Source of the DNA: Prorocentrum cordatum | Lineage: Eukaryota > Sar > Dinophyceae > Prorocentrales > Prorocentraceae | Length of the DNA stretch: 64,000 nt | Direction of reading: 5' to 3' | Assembly (NCBI GenBank): GCA_963575745.1 | Contig: CAUYUJ010014342.1 | Coordinates: forward strand, 46,549 to 110,548 | Shown: piece by piece, positions 52,021 to 62,004 of the stretch | Numbering within the stretch: the stretch's first letter is position 1 | How the letters are laid out: the number at the start of each line of letters is the position of its first letter | Translations under genes and position numbers: made by a program | The notes under the pieces: generated by a model | Database searches by the model: none | Told to the model about the DNA's origin: nothing | The model's input: only the letters and a program-made list of their open reading frames with translations

Positions 52021-53540
52021 GAATGATGAGGACCAGGTTCCCCCCCCGCGAGCAGGCGGCGTCCCCGCCGACCAGGAGCCGCCGCGCGTGCTGTGCCCCG
52101 GCAGCGGCCTCTCCCGGCTGCCCTTCGAGGCGCGCCCCGCCGCCGGCGCCCCTGCTTGCCGTCGTCCTCGTCGTCGTCGTCGTTCTCCTCGTCCCCCCTC
52201 GTCGTCGCCGCTCCTCCTCGTCGTCCTCCTCGTCGTCGGCCTTGTCGTCACCGCCGCCGCTGCCGCCGTCGCCGTCCCACGCCGCGCGTCTGAAAGAGAA
52301 TCCTGCATGAGCATACACTTTCCGAGGTCCGCGCGGTTTTCTTAAGTTTGTCCTTTTTCTATTTTCGGTAGCCGCCTGGCCGTCGCTCCCTCCTCGCCTC
52401 GCGACGAAGCACTACGTGAGCACTACGACAGGTTTTAGCAACTCTGTGGCCTCCCGTGATCAATGCCCGGCCCCAGGCAATGAAAGGAACGACTCGGGGT
52501 CAGCAGCCAGCCCCATGCATGGGGTCCAGACCTCCGGGGGGTCCGCCTCGCTCAAAAATCACGACGCCCGGGTCTGTGTCTCTCCATCGCCGCAGCTCCC
52601 CCTGGTAGCCTCCCGGCCGTGGCCTTCTCCTGGCCGTGGTCTCCTCGTCGCCGCTCTCGTTTCCGCGTCTCCATCGTCGCCGTCTGGCCGCCGCCGCTCA
52701 CGTCCCCGTCCCGGTGCTCCTGGTCTTCGACCTCGAGGAGATGTTTTTCGTTACATTTCTGGTCACAGTTGTTACCCTGGCCAAACCTCCCCCCCGCCTA
52801 GGTAACGATCGAACACACGGGGGGCGGGGGGGCTTGGACCCCCCCCCGCATGGTGGTGCTCGTGCGCACACTTTTGTGATCGCAGTGCGCCCCCGCCCCA
52901 ACGTGCCCCACCCCGTCCAAGCATTACCGTTATCTGGACCCCCCTGTGGGTAACGACCGCTCCCAGATTTTAACAGAAGTCGGTATCCCAGCAGCGACCT
53001 CCTCCTCAGGTTGCCTTCCTCCTCACCCTTCTCGCTATGACGGAGTCGGGTCTTGGAGAACCAGGTCCTGTAGCGTTTTTTTTTGTCGTGATCGTTTTCT
53101 TATTCCTTGTTTTGCCGACCGGCGCGGGCCCTCGCACCCCCCCTCCCCCCCCTATGGAGTAGATCTTGGCTGTTTCTGGCGCCTGTTTCGAGCAGGTGGG
53201 GTCTCCCGCATATGACGCATTGCTGCAGACAGTCGCATTAAGCAGAGGTCCAGAGCCAGACCCCCCCCCCTTGCGCCCAATGTCGAAACGCCGAATAAGA
53301 ACACGCTCACATCCTCGGCATTCGGGGGCCTTGTCGGGCCCCGGGGCCGTCAAACACAACCGAGGAAGAAAAGCTGGACATGAGGACTGCTGCAGACTCA
53401 GGAGGGGCCCTGGTTCGCGAGCCCCCTAGTCGTGGTCGAGGCCCTCCGTTACCATAACCTATTTGTTCCTGATTCAGCGGTGTTTATGGCAGTCCTACGA
53501 CTGTAGCCCTCTTGCCTCCTCCTCATCCTCTTCCCCCCTC
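52021..53540. other. About 1.5 kb without recognised genes
   Basis: GC-rich sequence with a CGTCGTCGT run at 52160-52240 and C-runs. A diverged repeat of CCTAGGTAACGATCGAACACA / GTGGGTAACGACCGCTCCCAG type occurs at about 52797 and 52946. Open frames are short, overlap on both strands and lack motifs. Confidence 0.45.
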
Positions 53541-53548
53541 CTCCTTGC

Positions 53549-53700
53549 AGGGTCCACTTCGGTCCGATCGATCGGCTTCCATATCGACTCTGGCCTGCTC
53601 GATCCGATTCGACTCCGATCTTCCGACAATCCGATGCGGCCTGATGCTGGCATGTGTGGCACTGTCGTGCATCCTGGCGCGGCCGACCTGGTTCGACCCC
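53549..53700 (+). repeat. Dispersed repeat shared with 18458-18620
   Basis: GGGTCCACTTCGGTCCGATCG, ATATCGACTCTGG, TCGATCCGATTCG and ATGCGGCCTGATGCTGG parallel the same order of words at 18458-18560. Confidence 0.65.
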
Positions 53701-53870
53701 GACCCCGTGCCGATGCGGCCCGATTCGATGCTCGGTCCGGTCCGATCATATCTTCCCATGTGATGCTGACTGAGCTAAGGGGGTCTGGTTCCAGGGGTAG
53801 TCACAAAGAATCTACCCCAGACCTGTCCTGGGCCGCCTTCTGATATGAGACAATTTTTTTATTGCTTGGG

Positions 53871-53925
53871 GCATGACGGGCGTCATGGCGCCCGCCCCCC
53901 CCCTATGACGTAACGCTTCCCCCCC
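53871..53925 (+). repeat. ATGACGGGCGTCAT palindrome motif, copy 1
   Basis: ATGACGGGCGTCAT followed after a C-rich gap by TATGACGTAACGC. The same pair occurs as ATGACGGCAATCAT / GATGACGTCACGC at 54169-54212 and, on the minus strand, at 55310-55352. Confidence 0.8.
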
Positions 53926-54009
53926 CACTGCGCTCCGGGCACTGCCGCCGTGCGTATTGGGATCCGCGTAGGTGTCCGCGTAGGAATCCGCATAGGAGTC
54001 TGGTCCGCA

Positions 54010-54077
<68 letters not shown>

Positions 54078-54080
54078 TAT
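54010..54080 (+). repeat. CGT microsatellite
   Basis: Pure GTC/CGT run of about 65 bases, followed by CTCGTGGCTCGTCGCTCGTC. A related run with the same downstream sequence (CGTCGTGCGCGCG.GCGCGGCTG) is at 55213-55290. Confidence 0.92.
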
Positions 54081-54284
54081 TGGCTCGTGGCTCGTGGCTC
54101 GTCGCTCGTCGCTCATCGTCGTCGTGCGCGCGGACGCGGCTGGAGCCTGTTTTTAAATTCCGGGCCGATGACGGCAATCATCTGGGGGGGTGGAGGGGGT
54201 CGATGACGTCACGCTTCACGCCGGCGGCGCCTGGGAGTGCTTAGGAATGACGGAGGACGGGTGGCACCAGCGTGTAGGTAACGA

Positions 54285-54490
54285 TCTGCACCACAACGCC
54301 TGTGTACACCTCCGTGCCTGCGTGCACCACAGCGTCTGTGTACACCACGCCGCCTATGTACACCACAGCAGCCGCGTGCAACACAGCGTCAGTTTGTGCC
54401 ACCGAGCGCGCGGGCACAACAGCTCTCGTGTACACCACAGAGCCTGCGTACACCACATCATCCGTGTGCAACACAGCAGTGTCCACCGAA
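54285..54490 (+). repeat. About 30-bp TGTACACCAC repeat, left array
   Basis: About seven units such as GCCTGTGTACACC and GTGCACCACAGCGTCTGTGT. They run in the opposite sense to the array at 54905-55185. Confidence 0.85.
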
Positions 54491-54904
54491 AACACCAGAA
54501 AATAATCCTTATGGACAAAGGAGCGCCAGGGGAATCTACGAGTCCTTCCGAGTTCGCCTGCATCACCGTAACTCCTCCCACTTGCGTCCAGGAGGCTCCA
54601 GCTAAATTGGCCGTCCGAGAACCAAATGGGCCGATTCAATCGACCATTTTGCGGTGCACGCTGAGTTGCGCACGTGCGCTGTAGCGCCAACCCGCACGAC
54701 AGGGGGTAAGGAGGAGGAAGATGAGGAGGAGGCGGAGGAAAAAGGGGGAAGGGAAAAAGGAGGAGGAGGAGGATGAGGTGGAAGTGGGGGAGAAGGGAAG
54801 AGGGAAAAACGTCGCATTGGATTATCAGCACATTCCTGGCGTGGCGCTTCCGCAGCAGATCCTCACGTACAGGCTCCTTCTACTTGTCCTATGCGCGCAT
54901 GCAC

Positions 54905-55190
54905 TGTGATGTACAATAGCGCTGCGTTGCACGCGGATGCTGTGGTGTAGACAGGCGTTGTGGCGTGCACAGGCGCCGCGGTGCACGCAAGCACTGTGGT
55001 GTACACAGACGCTGTGTTGCACATGGTTGCCTCCGGTGTGCACATGTACACTGGCGCTGTAGTGTACGCAAGCATTGCAGTGTACACAAGCGCTGCGTTG
55101 CACACGGTTGTTGCGATGTGCGCAGGCGCTGTGGTGTACACGCGCGCTGTGGTGCACGCGAGCATTGTGGTGTACACAGGCGCAGGGGGG
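54905..55190 (-). repeat. About 30-bp TGTACACCAC repeat, right array (inverted)
   Basis: About ten units such as GTGGTGTACACAGGCGCTGT. It is the reverse complement of the left array. Stem formation between the two arrays is possible. Confidence 0.85.
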
Positions 55191-55212
55191 CAGATCGCCA
55201 CCTACATGCTGC

Positions 55213-55300
55213 TCGCGTCGTCGTCGTCGTCTTCGTCGTCGTCGTCGTCGTCGCTTGTCGCTCGTCGCGTCGTGCGCGCGGGCGCGGCTGTGGTGCCGGA
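55213..55300 (+). repeat. CGT microsatellite with shared flank
   Basis: CGTCGTCGT run with one TCTTCG change, followed by the same CTCGTCG/GCGCGCGGGCGCGGCTG flank as the run at 54010-54150. Confidence 0.88.
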
Positions 55301-55509
55301 GCCACACGGCGGGGGGGGCGTTACGTCATACCCCCCCATGACGCCCGTCATCGCCGAACATTTTAAACATGCTTTCTATGCATCTCGAGTGGGAGCCAGC
55401 CGTGGCGACGAGAAGTCTCCAGGCGATTCGGTGCTGACCACTCAGGGACAACGTTATTTAATCGCTTCGCTCATTCCGCCGGTCCATATTGCCTCGCCGC
55501 TTGAGGGCC

Positions 55510-56110
55510 GCGTTGGGGCCTCTTGGGCCTCTGGGAGGCAGTTTTGAGGCCTCCGGGGAGCCGTGTTGGGGCCTCTTGGGGCCTTTTGGGGGCTTCTTGG
55601 GGGCCTCTTGGAGCTTTTTGGGGTGCCTCTTGGGGGCCCCTTGGGGCGTCTTGGGGGCCTCTAGGGGCCTCTTTGGGCTGAAGTCTGGACTTTTCGGTTC
55701 CTGTTTTGGGGCCCTCCTGGGCCATCTTGGGCGCCTGCCTCTCGGGCTGTCTTGAGGCCATATTTGGCCGTGGGGCTCTCTTGGGGGCTTTTTGGGCCGT
55801 CTTGGGGCGGTCTTGGAGGCCTGTTGGGCCGTCTTGGAGCGTTGGAAAGCCGAAAAGGAGAAACGTCGCACATGCGAAACATGTACGTTTTCCGGAGGGA
55901 ATGGGACGGTTTTTGCTTGTTGGGGCCCTCTTGGAGAGCCTCTTGAGGCTCGCTTGGGGCTTTTTCGCCAACTCTGGGGCCATCTGGAGACCATTGTGAG
56001 CGTCATGGGGCGATTTTTCGGCGACTCGGGGCCTCTTGGGCCGTGTAGGGGGCGTCCCGGCGGCCTCGTGGTGCGCTCCTGGAGCGCCCTGGGGGAGTCG
56101 GCCGGGCATC
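55510..56110 (+). repeat. GGGGCCTCTTGG low-complexity tract
   Basis: Degenerate repeats of TTGGGGGCCTCTTGGGG. The central stretch at 55850-55920 is more unique. The minus strand reads as Pro/Lys/Arg-rich frames (APKRPQEAP). It is the reverse complement family of 20971-21110. Confidence 0.8.
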
Positions 56111-57480
56111 GCCGGGGGTACTTTTCGTCGAAGGGTCCCAAGGGGCCGCCACGCGCGCGCGAACTATAAATGCTGCTAACCTGTCACTGGAGATCTTAGC
56201 ACGCCTTTGGCCCGTAGGCTCAGGGGGAACTCTGCATCGACCCGCAGTCGCCCACTCATCGCCGATAGGTGCCCCGCCCAGGACTCTGCGACTTCGCTAC
56301 CGGCGGCCCGTCGCCGATCTGTCGGCGAGGTATCGCCGATTCCAGGTCGATGTCCCCCCCCCACCCGGTGGCGGTCCCCACCCAACGGTTCCTGTCAGTC
56401 AAGATTGTCCTCAGTCGATATTTGCCTAGCCCCTAACGTAGCCCCTAATGGCCCCTCCTGCCCTGTGGCCTGGGCGCGCAGGTGCGACAGTGCGACCCCA
56501 GACTCCAGACCTGTGCGGCCAGCCGGCTCCCCGAGGGCTCCGCGCCCACCAGGGCGCGCAAACCCACGGATTCCCCCCCGCCCCGGCTCTGTCGGGCACC
56601 GTGCGCTCGTTCGCGTTCCGCTCCCTCGGCTGCTGTTGGTATGACAGTAGGGTAAGGAAGGATGAGTGACAGAAGGGGAAGAGGGAGCACCCTGCTGGCC
56701 TCTCCCCTTCCCCACCCTGCCTCTTTTCCTGCTCGCTGCCGCCTGGGAATGGCTGGAACATGTCTGCAAAGGCGGTCCTAGGGCAGTCAGCTCTTCTTGC
56801 TCCGAGCTCCATGCCACGAGCAACGACGGGGTACATCTCATCAACAGGCATGCCGTGGGAGCAATCTGTATCACGCATGATGTGAGGGATGTCATGTTAC
56901 ACGCTAGCGAGGACACATGTGAGGCACATCGTACTAGTGTATCTTGCAAGCTCGAACAATGCACATGGCATGCAGTACCGGAGCACGGCGTGATACTCCA
57001 AGACACCACAAGAGCAGGGCGTATATCAAACTCTCGACTGCTGCTGCTGCTGTTGCTGTTGCTCCTCGTGCGCTCCTCGCGGTCAGCTCCGCCTCCACCT
57101 CACGCCTTCCGGGGCAGTGGCCTCCTCCGCCAGGGCCCTTCTCCTCCCCCCTCATGCCCTCCTCGCAGGCTCCTCCTCGGCCCCCCCCCCTCTCCCTCCT
57201 CCTCCCGGCAGTGACCCCCGTGGGCCCCTCCTCCGCCTCTTTTCCTCCTCCTCCTCCTCCGTAACCATTCTAGCTCCAGATTTCCGCTTGCTCGTGGCAG
57301 AACATGGAGACCGCTAGTCTGCGGCAGGCAAGGCTGTTCAGCCTGGCAGTTCTTCTTTGCCCTCACTGTGGGGTTTGGGCTCCCGCACAGGTGCGCCTTC
57401 ACTGCGGGGATGGGCTCCCGCTACTAGTGTCTCCCTTCCCCTCGGTCCTTGCAGGCAGTCTGCCCAGACACTGCAAACAA
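56111..57480. other. About 1.4 kb without recognised genes
   Basis: Mixed sequence. GCATCGACCCGCAGTCGCCCA (about 56235) resembles GCATCGACCCCCAGTCGCTC at about 41112, another dispersed word. The frame 56666-57214 has a protein-like stretch (THDVRDVMLHASEDTCEA, then CKLEQCTWHAVPEHG), but no domain is recognised. A CTG run and CTCCTC-rich tract lie at 57040-57260. Confidence 0.4.
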
Positions 57481-57511
57481 ATTTTGACTTTTGACTTCAG
57501 AAGTTCCCGCC

Positions 57512-58342
57512 ATGGCTGGTATCACATTGGAACAGATGGAAGCACTCCTCGAAAAGAACAGTAATACCCTCGTGGAACGCACGCAGGGCGACTTTACTAT
57601 CCTCGAGAGCCGCGCCCCGCAGAAGGTAGACGAGCAGAACCGTTCCATCTGTGCTCTTCGTCAGGATGCGCTCTTCCTCAAAAGCCAGGCTCAGCAGGGC
57701 AGCGCGGCATCGGTGGCATCAGGATCAGCCGTAGTGATTTCGGACGGCAGCTGCCAGAAAGCGGCTCGGCTCAGCTCTGGGCCACCAGAGGATGTCGACC
57801 CGACTAAGCGTTACGCCACAGGATTTCGACCGCTACGCGAAGCTGAGCGAAAGAAAGCTACCAGAGCATCTGCGGCGACTTCCGCGAGTGCGACGCCAAC
57901 ACGCATATTACTTACCACAAGCTCGGCCAGGTGCACACGTTACATTTCAAGGATGAACGCCTTGCTCGAGCGTCTCAGATACGATCCAATGACCAAGGCT
58001 ACCAATGGTGTGATGTCCGTGGCAACAACTTGCATCCTGTCCACGTTCGTGGCGATGTTCCGCTTCATATCTGCCAGCGAAAAGGGCTCTCTCAAGTTTG
58101 TGTGGCAGCTAATTCATGACCGTGTCAGCCAACGCCCGAACTGGACTCATGATTCACGTCTCGGTGCCAACGGAGGGAAAGGAATCATTCAGGCCACCAA
58201 GGTCGCAGAATGTTGGGAGTTCGTTCGCGCCAGGCAGATAGGAGAAGAGTCCGTCATTTTCGAGCCGGCTCATATCAACTGCGACACGTGGGGCTTGCCC
58301 GCAGGTGACGCGGAAACGATTCTCGATTATCTCAAGCATTGA
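57512..58342 (+). CDS. LINE ORF1-like protein
   Basis: I chose ATG at 57512 because the context CCCGCCATGG is strong and no earlier ATG is in frame nearby. It gives 276 residues. A pyrimidine-rich stretch ending in TTCAG (about 57496-57500) lies 11 bases upstream and could be a spliced-leader acceptor. Residues 1-60 are helical and charged (MAGITLEQMEALLEKNSNTL), probably a coiled coil. The C-terminal 150 residues are folded-looking (LKFVWQLIHDRVSQRP, then HINCDTWGLPAGDAETILDY). It ends TGA, 160 bases before a LINE endonuclease-like frame, so I read it as ORF1. I see no zinc knuckle. A host gene is possible but less likely. Confidence 0.5.
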   Translation: MAGITLEQMEALLEKNSNTLVERTQGDFTILESRAPQKVDEQNRSICALRQDALFLKSQAQQGSAASVASGSAVVISDGSCQKAARLSSGPPEDVDPTKRYATGFRPLREAERKKATRASAATSASATPTRILLTTSSARCTRYISRMNALLERLRYDPMTKATNGVMSVATTCILSTFVAMFRFISASEKGSLKFVWQLIHDRVSQRPNWTHDSRLGANGGKGIIQATKVAECWEFVRARQIGEESVIFEPAHINCDTWGLPAGDAETILDYLKH

Positions 58343-58479
58343 CGTGAATTCTCGGGCGCTAGTGATGCATGCCCTCTTCCCCCTCTGTGCAGCCGCCTGC
58401 TGCCGTAGCTTCCGTGAGTGCTATTCCTGCCAGGTTTCCCCCCCCTATGCCTTCCCCTCTTGTTCCTGCGTCTCCTGGA

Positions 58480-61215
58480 CACCAGTTTATCCCAGGTGTA
58501 TCATGCAGTGTCGCATCTTGAAACGGCCAGGTTTTGATCGGAAGTATCGATAGTAATGGGCATACCATACAGACGCACTTCCAGCGTCTTCGGCAACTTC
58601 TGAAGCGTGGTATTGTATGTACCCAGGGAAGCTAAGGTACCCCAGGAGACCTTGAATATCTGCGTCATGGCTATCCTCGCCATTGCCTGTGCGGAAGCTT
58701 CACAGACGGTGCCAGCGCTGGTGGTTTGCTGGCCTGTCTTTCCAATTCCTTCAGGGAGAAATTCGACACGATTGCGAGTATTTTGGTTGAGCATGGGCGT
58801 GTATCTCTCTGGAAATGCCGCGGCAGGTGCGGGAATCTCCTGATTGTCAACATAAATCTCCTCCCTGGCAATGCTTATTCAAGTTCCGCTCCTTCCTCGC
58901 CCTCTCGCAATGGGCCGGCTCGCTGGCCGCCGGTGACAGGATTTAGTTATCGGAAGGTGAGTCGCGCCTGCGTGCCGCGACACGTGAGGAACGCGTTCCA
59001 AGCTTCGCGAGGGTGTCAGCGTTCCGTGAACTGCTCCCAGGATGTGCTGAAATTGCCCAATTTGCTTTCGTCCATAGAAAAGAAGGGCTAGTTCCTGGTA
59101 TGACTTACTGCCGTATTAATCGTATCTACTGTAACCTCGCCTCAATTGAATTCCTGGACTACGCTGTTCACTGTTGTGTTGCACGCAAGTTAGGTATGCA
59201 TTCTGCTGCCAGCGATCATGCTCCAGTTTTTTTTATCATTTCGCATGTGTTCCTGGTGCAAACGCTGCCGTCCCAGAGTGGATCGCGGCGCGCGACAAGT
59301 TTCTCGTGCGCTTCGCGGAGTTGCGCGAAGGCTTTGTGCGCGACAGTTCGCCCAGCACTGCGTTGAGCGAAGCCGGGGGTCTCGCGGGGGCTGCTGCGCG
59401 CCGCGTGCGCCAGCGCAAATGCGAACGCCCAGCGCGCTGTCTTCATGAACGGACGGCGTGCTGTGTCATGCTTGTGCGTTGCTGGCGCTCGCTTCTGTTC
59501 TCCCGTGGTCTCCGTTCTTGTCGTCGTCGCATTATGCGAGTGCTGCGTGCATGTGCTAAGCTCCCACATTGTTGCGACATTAACTTTGCCTGGGCGAAGT
59601 GGCGCGCAGTTCGCGACCGCCGGTCTCATCTCGCGCAGAGATCTGGTGCAGACAGAGAAGGCCATGTTTGAAGGCGCCGTTGGTCGCGGCGCTGGCCGGC
59701 AGGTGCGACGGTGGAAGAGTGGAGCGCGGCTCGTGCCTGGCAGCCCGCGCGGCGAAAATAGTCTCCGCGGGCTGTCGCCGCCCGTGGGTGGTGCCGTCGA
59801 CCCCTGCCGGAGCGCCTGGCGGACCAGTCTTGCTCCGCCTCCGTGAGCCTTGCAGGTGTGCCCTAGTTCGTTGGTTTCCCAGTTTGTCGGGCCAATTGAG
59901 TGCTGCGACTGTCAGCGCGCAGGCGGTGCGCGCCAGCGGCGCCCCTGGATAGCGACGTGTAACCAGTGCCTGGTTTTTCAACGAACTCGTCGTTGTACTA
60001 GCCCTGGACCCGATGGAAATTCTTATTCGGCCTGGCGCAACGCATCGATGGAGGCCAAGCAGCAGCTGCGCAGATTCTACGAAGACCTTTGACGGAGGCG
60101 ACCTGCCGCCAGAAGTCAAACGATCGCGAGTGGTGTTCCTGGCCAAAGGCGAAGCCGGTGACGACCGGGAGCTATTTTCTCGCGTTGCTCTGTGCGGTCG
60201 CCCCCTCTCCTTGAACGGCTCTGACAGCGAGATTATTGGCCGTCTCTTCGCCCGCCCCATCTCGCAAGTAGCGGTGGGCGTCATTGGCGACTCCCGTGCT
60301 GGATGCGTTCGCGGCAGATGAATGACGGCTCGTCGACGCAGATGCGCGCGTTCCCGCGGGGCATCCCCCGGAATATGCGCGACGCAGGTGCCGCTGTGTT
60401 CGACGTGCAGGCTGCCATCCCCAGCGCGCGCCACGTTAGGATCCGGATGGTATTTGATCGGTTAGGTTTGCCTGTTCGTGCACGTAGGCTGCTATCTCTG
60501 CTCTGCGGCGACTGCCCTGCTGGAATCGCATTCCATAGCCGTGTTGCGTATGGCGTTATCCTTGGGCGAGGTATGACACGCGGGCGTCCTCGTTGTGGGC
60601 TCGTCTTCGTGTTCATTGCTGGCGCGCCCCCCAAGTCGTTGATGGCCGTGCAGTGCCCGCCCCTCCAGGCCACGCGTCCTACCTTTGTGGAGGACATTGT
60701 CGCCGTCTCTCAAGATCCGCTTGCCGCCCTCACTTTCGCCGTCGGGCTCTCCGTGAAAGCTGGTTCTTGTATTGGGCTGTTCATCGATCCAGTCAGCTGC
60801 AATCGTTTATGACGAGCCGCTTGTTGCCATGAGTGCTGCCGCGCGGATGCGGCGGCGTAGCCAGCGGGCGCGTCGGTTCAAGTTCGCAGACCTTGCTTAA
60901 TACTCGGGCATCTGTATTGGCATCGGTGGCGCTGATGCAATATGGGGACAGATCGCGCCAACTTTTACCTCGGGGAGCCTGTATGTAAGAACGAAGTTTT
61001 GGGGTCCACAACACATGTGTTCTCTCTGCTGCTGGGTTTGCGTTTCAATTTCGTGCCCCCAGCGACGCAATCCTGCAGGTAGAAAAGGAGTGTTTGCGTT
61101 GGTTCCCTTGTGTGCCCCGGCACTCGTTTCCCCGCGAGTTCTCTTGTCGGCCGAGGAATTTTGATCGTCTGCGCAGGTGGCGCGCCCTGCGCGCCATGCT
61201 CGCGCAAGCGCGTTG
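58480..61215 (+). pseudogene. LINE ORF2 (endonuclease and RT), broken
   Basis: Endonuclease pieces: HFQRLRQLLKRGIVCTQGS, a TAA stop, then GTPGDLEYLRHGYPRH, then IVEHGRV-like and NLLIVNINLLPG. CRINRIYCNLASIEFLDYAV and SDHAPVFF (about 59106-59232) complete the APE fold, with the catalytic SDH. RT pieces: RSRVVFLAKGEAGDDREL and RPLSLNGSDSEIIGRLF (about 60125-60250), then AAVFDVQAAIPSARHVRI (motif A, about 60390), then GMTRGRPRCGLVFVF (motif B, about 60570), then FVEDIVAVSQDPLAAL (motif C, about 60684). In motif C the usual ADD reads VED. Thumb-like residues follow to about 61215 (ECLRWFPCVPRHSFPREF). In-frame stops and frameshifts make it inactive. Confidence 0.65.
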
Positions 61216-62004
61216 AGGTCTGCTGCTTGGCCGGGCGCTTTCAAGAGGATGAGGTCGGACGCGCAGGCCAGCGTTGACTCCGAGGATTACGTTGTTGCGT
61301 TCCCGTTCCACCCTGGCGCCACAGGTAGCATTTTCTTTTTATGTTGAAGGCTGTCGAGTTGTCGTCGCATTTCACGCGCTTTTTTTTTCGGACGTAAATA
61401 GATAGCCGGCTCAGCGGTGGTTCGTGGATCGGATTTCACGGAGTGAAGCCGTTTTTAGTGCGCCGCGGATTTTTTCATTCAGGGCTTCAACGTGGGATCC
61501 CGAGGTCTCCGATCAAAGTCCGTCTTAAAATTTAGTTCGGCATTGTCGTGTCGCGTCCAAATTGCTAGTTCAAGTGTCTGTCTCGCTCTGTAAACCTGTT
61601 TTAAATTTGTGACATGCCAGTTCTCGGCATAAGGGGACCGTTTCCCGATGTGCTTTCGGTTGCCAACTTAGGTGGCGACTCCCAAACTCACTATATGTTT
61701 TGTCCTGCTATTGTGCCATCTGTGGCATTTCTGTTTGGAGCTTTGCCCGAGTCCTGGGGCGTTGATCCGCTCTGCGCCTTTCTTCCTTACCGTTTCGTTT
61801 TCCTCGCGCGAATTCTCGTGTCCAACACGCTTTTGCGTTAGATTTTGTTCGTGCTGTTTTTCTGGTTCTTCGATTTCCCCCCCAAGTCGTCGCCAACAAT
61901 AGCTAAACAGGTATTATTCGGTCGTCTGGAAGACGGCATCCAGCTTTCAGGAACATCCTGGAGTAACGGATCGCCGAGACTAGCATCAGGTACCCGGACT
62001 CGCC
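61216..62004. other. Spacer and likely 5' region of the next LINE
   Basis: About 790 bases of AT-richer, mixed sequence with no domain-bearing frame. It contains a TTTTTTTT run (61380) and pyrimidine-rich stretches (61855-61885). It probably includes the 3' end of the previous LINE and the promoter/5'UTR of the next, but no boundary is visible. Confidence 0.4.

Larger units (their letters stand above)
54151..55369. mobile_element. Foldback-like element with long inverted repeats
   Basis: The left arm starts TTTTTAAATTC..GGC.GATGACGG, then TCAT..GGGGGGG, then GATGACGTCACGC. The reverse complement of 55304-55369 reads TTTAAAATGTTCGGCGATGA, then CGGGCGTCATGGGGGGGTATGACGTAACGC. Further in, GTGTAGGTAACGATCTGC (54272) matches the reverse complement of 55186-55204 (ATGTAGGTGGCGATCTGC). 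Arrays of TGTACACCAC units follow on the left, and their reverse complement precedes it on the right. The middle (about 54500-54890) is unrelated. The arms differ in length because the right one holds an extra CGT run. No transposase is encoded. Confidence 0.6.
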
